The translations under genes and the position numbers were made by a program. From Amycolatopsis sulphurea (GTDB lineage: Bacteria; Actinomycetota; Actinomycetes; Mycobacteriales; Pseudonocardiaceae), in contig NZ_PDJK01000002.1 of the NCBI RefSeq assembly GCF_002564045.1, positions 186,001-250,000 on the forward strand: DNA of 64,000 bases, in the 5' to 3' direction. The notes below the pieces were generated by a model. The model was not told the DNA's origin. It did no database searches and was given only the letters and a program-made list of their open reading frames with translations. The stretch's first letter is position 1. Each line of letters starts with the position of its first letter. Positions 8,474 through 16,851 of the stretch are shown here, one piece after another.

Positions 8474-9107
8474 GACACACCTCTCGGTTTTTCCTGTGAT
8501 ACTCACGTTTCAACGCGAGGCGAAACAAGCGCCCGTCGCTGACGACGACGGCAACCAGCCGGGTCGAACGCACGACTCACAAAACAGAGAATGACGATCT
8601 TTCCGCGGCGACCCGACCGCGTCAGACGCTTGGTGAGCTTGGACTCGTGATTGATGATCGATCCACCGAATCAGCCTGGCGACCGCGCACCCGTTATTCG
8701 AGGGGACCTGCTGGGGGACGGCGGGCGCCTGCCACGGACGGCAGTCACCCGCGTGACCGTTGTCGGACGATCCTCTCTTGTGAAGAGGAAGGTAACCGCC
8801 TGTTTGGCGGATACTGCGCCCTGGACCCTACGCTCGGATGAGCAGTCCGGTGTGGACACTGCCCCTTTGGCCACTGCCGCCTGCCTCGCCGGGCAGCCGC
8901 ACTTTGTGGATCATGGCTGGTCAGGCCGTGTGTGGCCCCGCCTGATCGGGAAGACAGCCGCCTCAAGATCATCATGGCGGCCGGCGCACCTCCGAGCGGC
9001 TGTCCGGACAGCTTCGCCCGAATGGTCTGGACAAGCCCACAAGCCGTGTGCTGTTATCTTCCCGACATTCTTCCAACGTTGTAAACGGCTCCGAGAAGGA
9101 GAGCGCT
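8474..9107. promoter_or_regulatory. Gene-free region with GH31 promoter and CAACGTTG operator-like site
   Basis: No convincing gene is seen in these ~630 bases. The left part must hold the promoter of the leftward secreted protein. Just before the GH31 start, CAACGTTG (9074-9081) is an 8-bp palindrome next to TGTAAACGG, the kind of site bound by LacI-type sugar repressors. AGAAGGAG follows as the GH31 ribosome-binding site. The rest is unassigned. Confidence 0.35.
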
Positions 9108-12100
9108 TTGCGCGCGACGGCAGGAATCTTCAGACGGCTGGGCATCCTCACGGCCGCGGTCTGCACCACGGTCACCGGGCTGTCCGCACCCCCGGCGACC
9201 GCGTCCGTGCAGACCCAGACGGTGACCACGGCGAATGCCCGGTTCCAGGTCCTCTCCCCCACCTTGATCCGCACCGAGTACTCCGGCGACGGAAACTTCG
9301 CCGACCCGGCCACTTTCAACGCGATCGGCCGCGGCTCGTTCGCCGCGACTCCGTTCACCTCCACCGTTTCCGGTGGGGTGCTGACCATCCGGACCAGCGC
9401 GGTGAGCCTGAGCTACCGGCTCGGTTCCGGCCCGTTCGACACGAGCAACCTCAGCGTGCGGCTGACCGCCGGGACCCCCGTCACCGCGGCGCCGTGGCAG
9501 CGCCTCGTCTGCGCGGCAGGCGAGCTGTGCGAGGCGGAAGAACTGTCCCACGACGGCCCCGGCGTGGGGACCGACCACAAGGGCAGCACCGGCACCGGCT
9601 TCCTGGCCGGTTTCGAGGGCGACGGCGCCACGGTGTCCGCCGACGTGGAAGCCCCAGCGGACGGCGCTTACACGCTGTCGACCCGCTACGCCAACGGCCA
9701 GGGCGGCGACAGCCAGCATGTCACGCGCACGCTGAGCGTGACCGTCGACGGCGGCCCCTCGCAAAAGCTCTCCCTGCCCGCTACCACCGACTGGGACACC
9801 TGGTCGGTCGCGTCGGTCGACCTGCCGCTCAGCGCCGGGCGCCACACTGTCGCGCTCACCCGGGCACCGGGCGACTCGGGGCATGTCAACCTGGACAGCC
9901 TCGCCGTGCTGCAGAAGGGCGCGCAGTACCCCTCGACGTCGGCACGGGCGATCACCGGTTGCGGATTCGGCGCGAGCTGCGAAGCCGAGGACGGCCGGCT
10001 GGCCGGGACCACGGCGATCGCCACCGACCACAACGGGCACTCCGGCTCCGGATTCACCGCCGGAATGCAGCAGGGCGGCGGCCTCACCCAGCGGATCGAG
10101 AACGTGCCCGCCGACGGCAAGTACGCCTTGCACGTCCGCTACGCCAACGGAACCGGCGGCGACGGCAAGCACGAGACCCGCACTGTCAACGTCACCGCGA
10201 ACGGTACGACCCGGCAGCTGCAGCTCCCGGCGACCGCCGATTGGGACACCTGGAACACCGCGTCGATCCCGGTGGATCTCAAGGCGGGCAAGGGCGAAGT
10301 CGCGCTCGGCTGCCGGGACGCGAACAGCTGCCACATCAACGCCGACACACTCTCTGTCACGCCGCTCGACGCGCCCGCCCCGCAGCCGCACTTCGCACTC
10401 GGGCGGTACCGCCGCGGCCTTGACGGCGTGAACGGCGAGAAGGGCGCACCGGCGACCGTCGAAGGGTTGCTGCACCAGGACGGCTGGTACCTGCTGGACG
10501 ACACCGCTTCGGCCTTCTACGACCAGCGCAGCGGCAAGGTGACCCAACGCCCGTCGCACGGCGGAAAGCCTTACCAGGACGGGTACCTCTTCGGTTTCGG
10601 CCGGGACTACCAGGGCGGCCTGAAGACGCTGTCGCAGCTGACCGGGCCGCCCAAGCTGCTGCCGCGCTGGGCGTATGGCGTGTGGTACTCGGAGTACATC
10701 GACCGCACCGAAGCCGATTACCGCAACACCATCCTGCCCAAGTTCCGCTCCGAAGGCGTTCCGCTCGACGTGCTCGTGGTCGACACCGATTTCAAGGCGC
10801 CGGACACCTGGAACGGCTGGGAGATGGACCGGAAGAAGTTCCCGGACCCGAAGGGATTCTTCTCCTGGGCACACGGCGAGGGCCTGCACACCACACTGAA
10901 CATCCACCCGAGCATCCAGGAATCCGACCCGCAGTACGCGAAGGCGCAGTCGATCGCAAAGGGCAAGCTGGCACCCGGCTGCGGCGACGGCTGCCGTGTC
11001 TTCGACTGGGGTGATCCCGACCAGCTGAAGGCCTATCTGAGCCTGCACAACGACATGAACCAGGCGGGCAACGACTTCTGGTGGCTCGACTGGTGCTGCG
11101 ACGCCGCGCGGTCCTCCCTGCCCGGAGTCACGCCGGACGCGTGGATCAACCAGCAGTACGCGGCGAACATGCCCGGACGTGGGTTCGCGTTCTCCCGCGC
11201 CTACGGATCGTTGCAGTCCGGCGGGTACGGGAACCCGACCGCGGTGCCGACCGGGCCGTGGGCGGACAAGCGCAGCACCCTGCACTTCACCGGGGACACG
11301 CTGTCCACCTGGGGCACCCTGGCGATGGAAATCGGTGCCACACCGAACGAATCCGCGGCCACCGGGATGTCCGCGATCAGCCACGACATCGGCGGACATG
11401 TCGACACCGCCGGCCTTCCCGGCGGGGAGACCTATGTGGAGAAAGGACAGCAGAAGCGCACCACGAAGCTGCCCGACGACCTGTACGCGCGGTGGGTGCA
11501 GCTGGGCACCTTCCAGCCGATCGACCGGTTGCACAGCAACCACAGCGACCGGTTGCCCTGGCAGTACGGGCCGGAAGCCGGTGCCTCCGCCAAGAAGTTC
11601 CTGAACCTGCGTGAGAATCTGGTGCCCTACACCTATTCCCTCGCACAGCAGGCGGCCACGACCGGGGTGCCGGTGGTACGCCCGACGTACCTGCAGTACC
11701 CGAACGAAGCCGCCGCGTACCCGGCCGCGTCGAAGGAGTACTTCTACGGCCCGGACGTGCTCGTCGCGCCGGTGACCACCCCTGGGTCGAAGGCGGACAC
11801 CAGCGTGTGGTTCCCGCCGGGTCAGTGGACCGACTACTTCACCGGCCGCACCTATCAGGGCGGCACCACCCAGACCGTGTCCACGGACCTGGGCACCATG
11901 CCGGTCTTCCTCCGCTCGGGCGGCATCCTCGCCACGCACACCGCGAACGTCCAGCACGACGCGGCAGCGGATCAGCTCACCGTGACCGCGGCGGTGGGCG
12001 GGTCGGGCACCTTCCCGCTGTACGAGGACGACGGCGAGCACGCAAACCGGAGTTCGACCACGAAAATCGGCTATGCGGAGCGGAACGGCCGGCACACGCT

Positions 12101-12308
12101 GACCGTCGCCCCGACCGCCGGTAAGTACCCCGGGCAACCCGCACAGCGAACCTGGACCGTGGCGTTGACCGGACTTGCCTCCGCACCGGCGAACGTCACG
12201 GTGAACGGCAAGGCCGTGACCGGGTCCTGGGACAGCGCCAAGCACGTCCTCACCGTGCAGGCGCCGAAGCAGCCGATCGGGCAGGCGCTGACCGTCAGCG
12301 CCTGGTGA
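9108..12308 (+). CDS. Secreted GH31 glycosidase with two inserted carbohydrate-binding modules
   Basis: A 1066-residue extracellular alpha-glucosidase/alpha-xylosidase-type enzyme. A TTG start is chosen: AGAAGGAG precedes it and a signal peptide follows directly (arginines, hydrophobic stretch, cut near PPATAS). The GH31 N-terminal beta-sandwich is interrupted by two CBM35/CBM6-like modules (about 140-275 and 290-425), each opening with a Cys-x(n)-CEAE motif and a GTDHKG/ATDHNG loop. The barrel follows with the nucleophile in WWLDWCCD (Asp ~661) and acid/base in HFTGDTLSTW (Asp ~731), then C-terminal beta domains. The exact substrate cannot be read from sequence. Confidence 0.88.
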   Translation: MRATAGIFRRLGILTAAVCTTVTGLSAPPATASVQTQTVTTANARFQVLSPTLIRTEYSGDGNFADPATFNAIGRGSFAATPFTSTVSGGVLTIRTSAVSLSYRLGSGPFDTSNLSVRLTAGTPVTAAPWQRLVCAAGELCEAEELSHDGPGVGTDHKGSTGTGFLAGFEGDGATVSADVEAPADGAYTLSTRYANGQGGDSQHVTRTLSVTVDGGPSQKLSLPATTDWDTWSVASVDLPLSAGRHTVALTRAPGDSGHVNLDSLAVLQKGAQYPSTSARAITGCGFGASCEAEDGRLAGTTAIATDHNGHSGSGFTAGMQQGGGLTQRIENVPADGKYALHVRYANGTGGDGKHETRTVNVTANGTTRQLQLPATADWDTWNTASIPVDLKAGKGEVALGCRDANSCHINADTLSVTPLDAPAPQPHFALGRYRRGLDGVNGEKGAPATVEGLLHQDGWYLLDDTASAFYDQRSGKVTQRPSHGGKPYQDGYLFGFGRDYQGGLKTLSQLTGPPKLLPRWAYGVWYSEYIDRTEADYRNTILPKFRSEGVPLDVLVVDTDFKAPDTWNGWEMDRKKFPDPKGFFSWAHGEGLHTTLNIHPSIQESDPQYAKAQSIAKGKLAPGCGDGCRVFDWGDPDQLKAYLSLHNDMNQAGNDFWWLDWCCDAARSSLPGVTPDAWINQQYAANMPGRGFAFSRAYGSLQSGGYGNPTAVPTGPWADKRSTLHFTGDTLSTWGTLAMEIGATPNESAATGMSAISHDIGGHVDTAGLPGGETYVEKGQQKRTTKLPDDLYARWVQLGTFQPIDRLHSNHSDRLPWQYGPEAGASAKKFLNLRENLVPYTYSLAQQAATTGVPVVRPTYLQYPNEAAAYPAASKEYFYGPDVLVAPVTTPGSKADTSVWFPPGQWTDYFTGRTYQGGTTQTVSTDLGTMPVFLRSGGILATHTANVQHDAAADQLTVTAAVGGSGTFPLYEDDGEHANRSSTTKIGYAERNGRHTLTVAPTAGKYPGQPAQRTWTVALTGLASAPANVTVNGKAVTGSWDSAKHVLTVQAPKQPIGQALTVSAW

Positions 12309-12315
12309 TTCCCGC

Positions 12316-12416
12316 GGCCGGTGCTGCATGCTGTGAAGGGGCCCTTCACGGACTCTGAGTCCGTGAAGGGCCCCTTCACGGACTGCTGCGCCCCTTCACG
12401 GACTGCAGCACCGGCC
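12316..12416. repeat. Triple-palindrome element, copy 1, inside a 13-bp inverted repeat
   Basis: The core at 12333-12379 is GTGAAGGGGCCCTTCAC, GGACTCTGAGTCC, GTGAAGGGCCCCTTCAC: three palindromes in a row that also pair as one large hairpin. Two further half-units (CCCCTTCACGGACTGC) follow. The whole is bracketed by a perfect 13-bp inverted repeat (12316-12328 and 12404-12416). It lies 7 bases after the GH31 stop, so it can also act as its terminator. Related copies occur near 46.6, 48.8 and 56.5 kb. Confidence 0.85.
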
Positions 12417-12476
12417 GAGCGCGCACGGACGCGGTATCGTGGCCGGCGGAACGTCCCTTTCGGAAGGAACCGAGCC

Positions 12477-12506
12477 GTGGCAGGTGAAGACGACATCTCC
12501 GGGTGA
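12477..12506 (+). CDS. Nine-codon leader peptide upstream of the ABC-F gene
   Basis: A GTG start preceded by GGAAGGA encodes M-A-G-E-D-D-I-S-G and a TGA stop, inside the untranslated leader (about 255 bases) of the ABC-F gene. A TATCGT hexamer about 40 bases upstream could be the -10. ABC-F resistance genes are often controlled by ribosome-stalling leader peptides that free the downstream gene from an attenuator. A CTCCCC...GGGGAG hairpin (12610-12631) is a candidate attenuator stem. Nothing here proves translation. Confidence 0.45.
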   Translation: MAGEDDISG

Positions 12507-12731
12507 GCCCGGGGCATGAGCCATCGGCGGGCCAGTCCCGCACCGGCTCCGGCCCCTTCGCACCGGACAGCAGCACGCACCCGCCGTCATACGCGCGTGC
12601 GTCAGGGATCTCCCCAGCGCAGCTCGGGGAGGGACGGATGCGGTCCAGTCGCGCGTGGCCGCCTTCGTCGTCCGACACCGTCCTGTGCGGGGCCGTCGTG
12701 CGCCCTGCCGATCCATCGCGAGGCCTTGACC

Positions 12732-14342
12732 ATGTCCGATCTTCGTATCGTCCTGTCCGGGATCTCCTTCTCCTGGGCGGACGGCACGCCGGTTTTCGAC
12801 CGGCTTTCCGCCACCTTCCCCACCGGCCGCACCGGGCTGGTCGCTCCGAACGGCGCGGGGAAATCCACGCTGCTCAAGCTCATCGCCGGGCGGCTCGCAC
12901 CGGCCGCGGGCAGTGTCACCGCCGACGGCCTGCTCGGCTACCTGCCGCAGGATCTCCCGCTCACCACCGACCGCACCGTCGCCGAGGTGCTCGGTGCCGA
13001 CGCGATCCTCCATGCCATCACGGCGATCGAAGGGGGCGACGCGGACGAAGCACACTTCACCACCATCGGCGCCGACTGGGACATCGAAGACCGCACCCGC
13101 GCCCAGCTCGACCGGCTCGGGCTCGACGACGTGGACCTGGACCGGCGGCTGGACACGCTCAGCGGCGGCCAGATCGTGTCGCTCGGCTTGGCCGCGCAAC
13201 TGATGCGTGAACCCGATGTACTGCTGCTCGACGAACCCACCAACAACCTCGACCGGCACGCCCGTGACCAGTTGTACGCGGTGCTGGAGAGCTGGCCCGG
13301 CTGCCTCGTCGTGGTCAGCCACGACCGCGCGCTGCTCGACCGGATGGACCGGATCGCCGAGCTCGAACCCGGCGGTATCCGTTTCTACGGCGGCACTTTC
13401 ACCGAGTACGAGGCCGCAGTACAGGCCGAGCGCGAGGTGGCGGAGAAGAACATCCGCAACGCCGAGCAAGAGGTCAAACGCGAGAAACGCGAGATGCAAC
13501 AGGCACGCGAACGCGCCGCGCGCCGGGCGAGCAACGCCGCGCGCAACGTCGCCGACGCGGGGCTGCCGAAGATCTTCGCCGGCACCATGAAACGCAACGC
13601 CCAGGAGTCCGCAGGGAAGGCCGATGGCACGCACTCCGCCCGGGTAGGCGCGGCCAAGGCCAAGCTCGACCAGGCGGAACGCGCCCTGCGCGACGAGCAG
13701 AAAATCAGCCTGGAACTGCCGAAAACCGCGGTACCCGCCGGGCGCACGCTCTTCACCGGCAAGCATTTGCGTGTCCGGGATCTGTTCCCTGGAGAGGGCG
13801 TGGAGCTGTCCGTCCGCGGCCCCGAGCGGATCGCACTGACCGGCCCGAATGGCTCCGGCAAGTCGACCCTGCTGCGCCTCGTGCACGGCGCCCTCGACCC
13901 GGATTCCGGCGCGATGAGCCGGGCCGAAGGCCGGGTCGCCTACCTGTCGCAACGACTGGATCTGCTCGACCCCGGCCGCACGGTCGCGCAGAACCTCGCC
14001 GCCGCGGCTCCGGAGATGCCGCCCGCGGACCGGATGAACCTGCTGGCCCGGTTCCTGTTCCGCGGCGACCGCGCGCACCTGCCGGTCGACGTGCTCTCCG
14101 GCGGCGAACGGTTGCGCGCCACACTGGCCTGCGTCCTGTTCGCCGAGCCCGCCCCGCAACTGCTGCTGCTCGACGAGCCGACGAACAATCTCGACCTGGT
14201 CAGCACCGCGCAGCTGGAAAGCGCGCTCAATGCCTACCGGGGCGCGTTCGTCGTGGTCAGCCACGACGAACGGTTCCTCACCGAGATCGGGATCGACCGG
14301 CGGCTACGGCTGGCCGGCGGAGTACTGGAGGAGATCGGCTGA
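12732..14342 (+). CDS. ABC-F family ATPase (ribosomal protection / antibiotic resistance type)
   Basis: A 536-residue soluble protein with two ABC cassettes and no membrane domain. Cassette 1 has Walker A APNGAGKST (~38), signature LSGGQ and Walker B LLLDEPTNNLD. A charged interdomain linker (about 220-300, KREKREMQQARERAARRASN) follows. Cassette 2 has GPNGSGKST, LSGGE and LLLDEPTNNLD. ABC-F proteins bind the ribosomal E site and either assist translation or dislodge antibiotics. The size and the long leader with its small upstream ORF favour the resistance type. GAGG precedes the ATG, and the next gene follows after 58 bases. Confidence 0.85.
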   Translation: MSDLRIVLSGISFSWADGTPVFDRLSATFPTGRTGLVAPNGAGKSTLLKLIAGRLAPAAGSVTADGLLGYLPQDLPLTTDRTVAEVLGADAILHAITAIEGGDADEAHFTTIGADWDIEDRTRAQLDRLGLDDVDLDRRLDTLSGGQIVSLGLAAQLMREPDVLLLDEPTNNLDRHARDQLYAVLESWPGCLVVVSHDRALLDRMDRIAELEPGGIRFYGGTFTEYEAAVQAEREVAEKNIRNAEQEVKREKREMQQARERAARRASNAARNVADAGLPKIFAGTMKRNAQESAGKADGTHSARVGAAKAKLDQAERALRDEQKISLELPKTAVPAGRTLFTGKHLRVRDLFPGEGVELSVRGPERIALTGPNGSGKSTLLRLVHGALDPDSGAMSRAEGRVAYLSQRLDLLDPGRTVAQNLAAAAPEMPPADRMNLLARFLFRGDRAHLPVDVLSGGERLRATLACVLFAEPAPQLLLLDEPTNNLDLVSTAQLESALNAYRGAFVVVSHDERFLTEIGIDRRLRLAGGVLEEIG

Positions 14343-14400
14343 ACCCGGTGTCCGGACCACGAATCCGGCACCGACTGGACAGTGAGAGAAGGGAAGCGTC

Positions 14401-15636
14401 ATGACGGATCTGTCCGAGCTGCTGAATCACTACGTGGAGACCGGGTATCTCCCGGGCGCAGTGGCGCTGGTCGCCCGCGGCGACGACGTCCGCGTCGAGA
14501 CCGCCGGGACCCTCGATGCCGAGGGTACCGCGCCGATGACCGCCGAGTCGATCTTCCGGTTCGCCTCGATCACCAAGCCGATCACCGCCGCCGCGGTGCT
14601 GATGCTGATCGAGGACGGCGTTCTCGGTCTCGACGAGCCGGTGCAGCGGTGGCTGCCGGAACTCGCCGGCCGGGTCGTGGTGCGCACCCCGGAAAGCCCG
14701 GTCGACGACGTGGTCCCGGCCCGCCGTCCGATCACCGTGGCCGACCTGCTCACCAGCTGCAGCGGCTACGGTTTCGCGTCGGACTTCTCGCTCCCCCAGG
14801 TGCAGCGACTGTTCACTGTGGACACTGACGGCCGTGAGGTCCAGCAGCGCCCGGCACCGGACGAGTGGCTCGCCGCGCTGGCCCGGCTCCCGCTGCTGCA
14901 CCATCCGGGCGAAGCGTTCCTCTACAACACCAGCTCCGACCTGCAGGGCATCCTGATCGCGCGGGCGAGCGGCCGGCCCCTGCCGGAGTTCCTCGCGCAA
15001 CGGCTGCTTGAGCCGCTGGGCATGACCGACACCGGATTCGTCGTGCCGGAGGCCGACCGGGGCCGATTCACCAGCTACTACCGCCCGGCCCCGGACGGCG
15101 GGCTGGAACAGGCCGACACCCCGGACGGCCAGTGGAGCAGGCCGCAGGCCTTCCCGTCCGGCGCGGGCGGGCTGGCGGGGACGGCGGGCGACTGGCTCCG
15201 GTTCGCCCGGATGCTGCTGGCCGGCGGCGTCGGCGAAGGCGGCCGGCTGCTTTCGGCGGAGTCCGTGCGGCAGATGACCACCAACCACCTGACCGCACCC
15301 CAGCGAGCCACGGGCGCCTTGTTCCTGGACGGCCAGGGCTGGGGCTACGGAGGGGGCGTCGACCTGACACGCACCGAACCGTGGCAGATACCCGGCCGTT
15401 ACGGCTGGGTCGGTGGTTCCGGCACCAGCGCGCACCTGATCCCGGCCACCGGCGAAGTCGCCATCCTGCTCACCCAGCGCGGGATGGCCGATCCGGCACC
15501 GACGCCGATACTCAGGGACTTCTGGCAGTGCGTCGCCGGGGACCAAGCCGGATCCACCGGCCGACCGGACCCACACAGGCGGAGGCGGTACAGTCGCCCG
15601 CGGGTCCGGAGTGAGCCAGGCTTGGCAGAGGGGTAG
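14401..15636 (+). CDS. Serine hydrolase, class C beta-lactamase / PBP-like
   Basis: A 411-residue beta-lactamase-fold protein (EstB/D-aminopeptidase/PBP4* group). It shows the SxxK motif SITK near residue 58 and a YNTSSD (YxN-like) motif near 180. Near the C-terminus, GGSGTSAHLIPATGEVAIL takes the place of the H/KxG strand. No signal peptide is seen, so a cytoplasmic esterase or peptidase role is more likely than beta-lactam resistance. AAGGGAAG precedes the ATG. The last ~35 residues are arginine-rich and unlike the family, and the stop lies 2 bases before the next start, so the pair may be cotranscribed. Confidence 0.8.
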   Translation: MTDLSELLNHYVETGYLPGAVALVARGDDVRVETAGTLDAEGTAPMTAESIFRFASITKPITAAAVLMLIEDGVLGLDEPVQRWLPELAGRVVVRTPESPVDDVVPARRPITVADLLTSCSGYGFASDFSLPQVQRLFTVDTDGREVQQRPAPDEWLAALARLPLLHHPGEAFLYNTSSDLQGILIARASGRPLPEFLAQRLLEPLGMTDTGFVVPEADRGRFTSYYRPAPDGGLEQADTPDGQWSRPQAFPSGAGGLAGTAGDWLRFARMLLAGGVGEGGRLLSAESVRQMTTNHLTAPQRATGALFLDGQGWGYGGGVDLTRTEPWQIPGRYGWVGGSGTSAHLIPATGEVAILLTQRGMADPAPTPILRDFWQCVAGDQAGSTGRPDPHRRRRYSRPRVRSEPGLAEG

Positions 15637-15638
15637 AC

Positions 15639-16829
15639 GTGGGGATTTTCGACAAGATCCGCGGCGAGTTCATCGACATCATCGAATGGACCGACGACAG
15701 CCGGGACACCATCGTGTGGCGCTTCCCGCGCCACGAGAACGAGATCAAGATGGGCGCCAAGCTCACCGTCCGGGAGTCGCAGGCGGCGGTCTTCGTCAAC
15801 GAGGGACAGGTCGCGGACGCCTACCCGCCCGGCATGTACACCCTGCAGACGCAGAACATGCCGGTCTTGTCCACCCTCAAGGGCTGGAAGTACGGATTCA
15901 ACTCGCCGTTCAAGGCCGAGGTCTACTTCGTCAACACCCGCCAGTTCACCGATCTCAAATGGGGCACGCAGAACCCGATCATCCTGCGGGACCCGGAGTT
16001 CGGCATGGTACGGCTGCGCGCGTTCGGCGGTTACGCGGTGCGCGTGGTCGAGCCGGTCGCGCTGCTCAAGGAGCTGGCGGGCACCGATCCGCGGTTCCGC
16101 ACCGAGGAGGTCTCCGAATACCTCCGGCAGCTGATCATCGGCAAGCTCGGCCCGGCGATCGCCGGCGCCGGAGTGCCCATGCTCGACCTGGTCACCCAGC
16201 AGGATCAGCTCGGCGGCGCGATCGCCAACGCGCTCAACCTGGAGCTGCGGGCCAACGGGATCGAGATCTCGAAGTTCGTCATCGAGAACATCTCGGTCCC
16301 GCCCGAGGTCGAGGCCGCGATGGACAAGCGGACCCAGATGGGCGTGGTCGGCAACCTGGACCAGTACACCCAGTTCCAGTCCGCGAACGCGATCGAGGCC
16401 GCCGCACAGAACCAGGGGGGCGCGGGCGAGGGGCTGGGCATCGGGCTGGGCATGGCGCTCGGCCAGCGCGTCGCCGGGCCGCAGGGCCAGCAGCAGTACC
16501 AGCAACCCCAGTACCAGCAGCAGCAATACCAGCAGCCGCCGACCGGACCGCAGTACCAGCAGCAGCCCCCGGCCGCGCCGCAGTATCAGCAGGCCCCGCC
16601 GGGGCCGCCGCCGCTGCCGCAGGCCGAGCAGTGGTTCCTCGGCGCGGGCGGTCAGCAGCTCGGGCCGTTCGACCGCGCACAGCTGGGCCAGCAGGTCGGT
16701 GCGGGCACGCTGACCCGCGAGACCCTGGTCTGGAAGAACGGGATGGCCGCGTGGACCCCGGCCGCGCAGGTGCCGGAGGTCGCCGCGCTGCTCGGCGCGA
16801 CCCCGCCGCCGCTGCCGCCGCAGTCCTGA
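15639..16829 (+). CDS. SPFH-domain protein with Q/Y repeats and C-terminal GYF_2 domain
   Basis: A 396-residue protein of the virion-core-like SPFH group. The N-terminal SPFH domain (about 1-260: MGIFDKIRGEFIDIIEWTDD start, ALLKELAGTDPRFRTEEVSE) should oligomerise. A low-complexity linker of QYQQPQ repeats (about 285-325) follows, then a GYF_2 module (about 330-380: WFLGAGGQQLGPFDRAQL, then WKNGMAAW). GAGGGG precedes the GTG start. The next gene, a zinc-ribbon membrane protein, is its habitual neighbour. The pair's function is not established; membrane-stress or scaffolding roles are plausible. Confidence 0.85.
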   Translation: MGIFDKIRGEFIDIIEWTDDSRDTIVWRFPRHENEIKMGAKLTVRESQAAVFVNEGQVADAYPPGMYTLQTQNMPVLSTLKGWKYGFNSPFKAEVYFVNTRQFTDLKWGTQNPIILRDPEFGMVRLRAFGGYAVRVVEPVALLKELAGTDPRFRTEEVSEYLRQLIIGKLGPAIAGAGVPMLDLVTQQDQLGGAIANALNLELRANGIEISKFVIENISVPPEVEAAMDKRTQMGVVGNLDQYTQFQSANAIEAAAQNQGGAGEGLGIGLGMALGQRVAGPQGQQQYQQPQYQQQQYQQPPTGPQYQQQPPAAPQYQQAPPGPPPLPQAEQWFLGAGGQQLGPFDRAQLGQQVGAGTLTRETLVWKNGMAAWTPAAQVPEVAALLGATPPPLPPQS

Positions 16830-16851
16830 CCATCCACTCCCGGGGGACCTG

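Noticed and set aside
12321..12506. Open frame encoding VKGPFTDSESVKGPFTD-like repeats at several loci
   Set aside because: The peptide repeat is the translation of the triple-palindrome DNA element, which lies between genes at every copy and reads through in both directions.
14401..15636. True class C beta-lactamase
   Set aside because: No signal peptide and the third motif differs; fits the broader serine-hydrolase family better.
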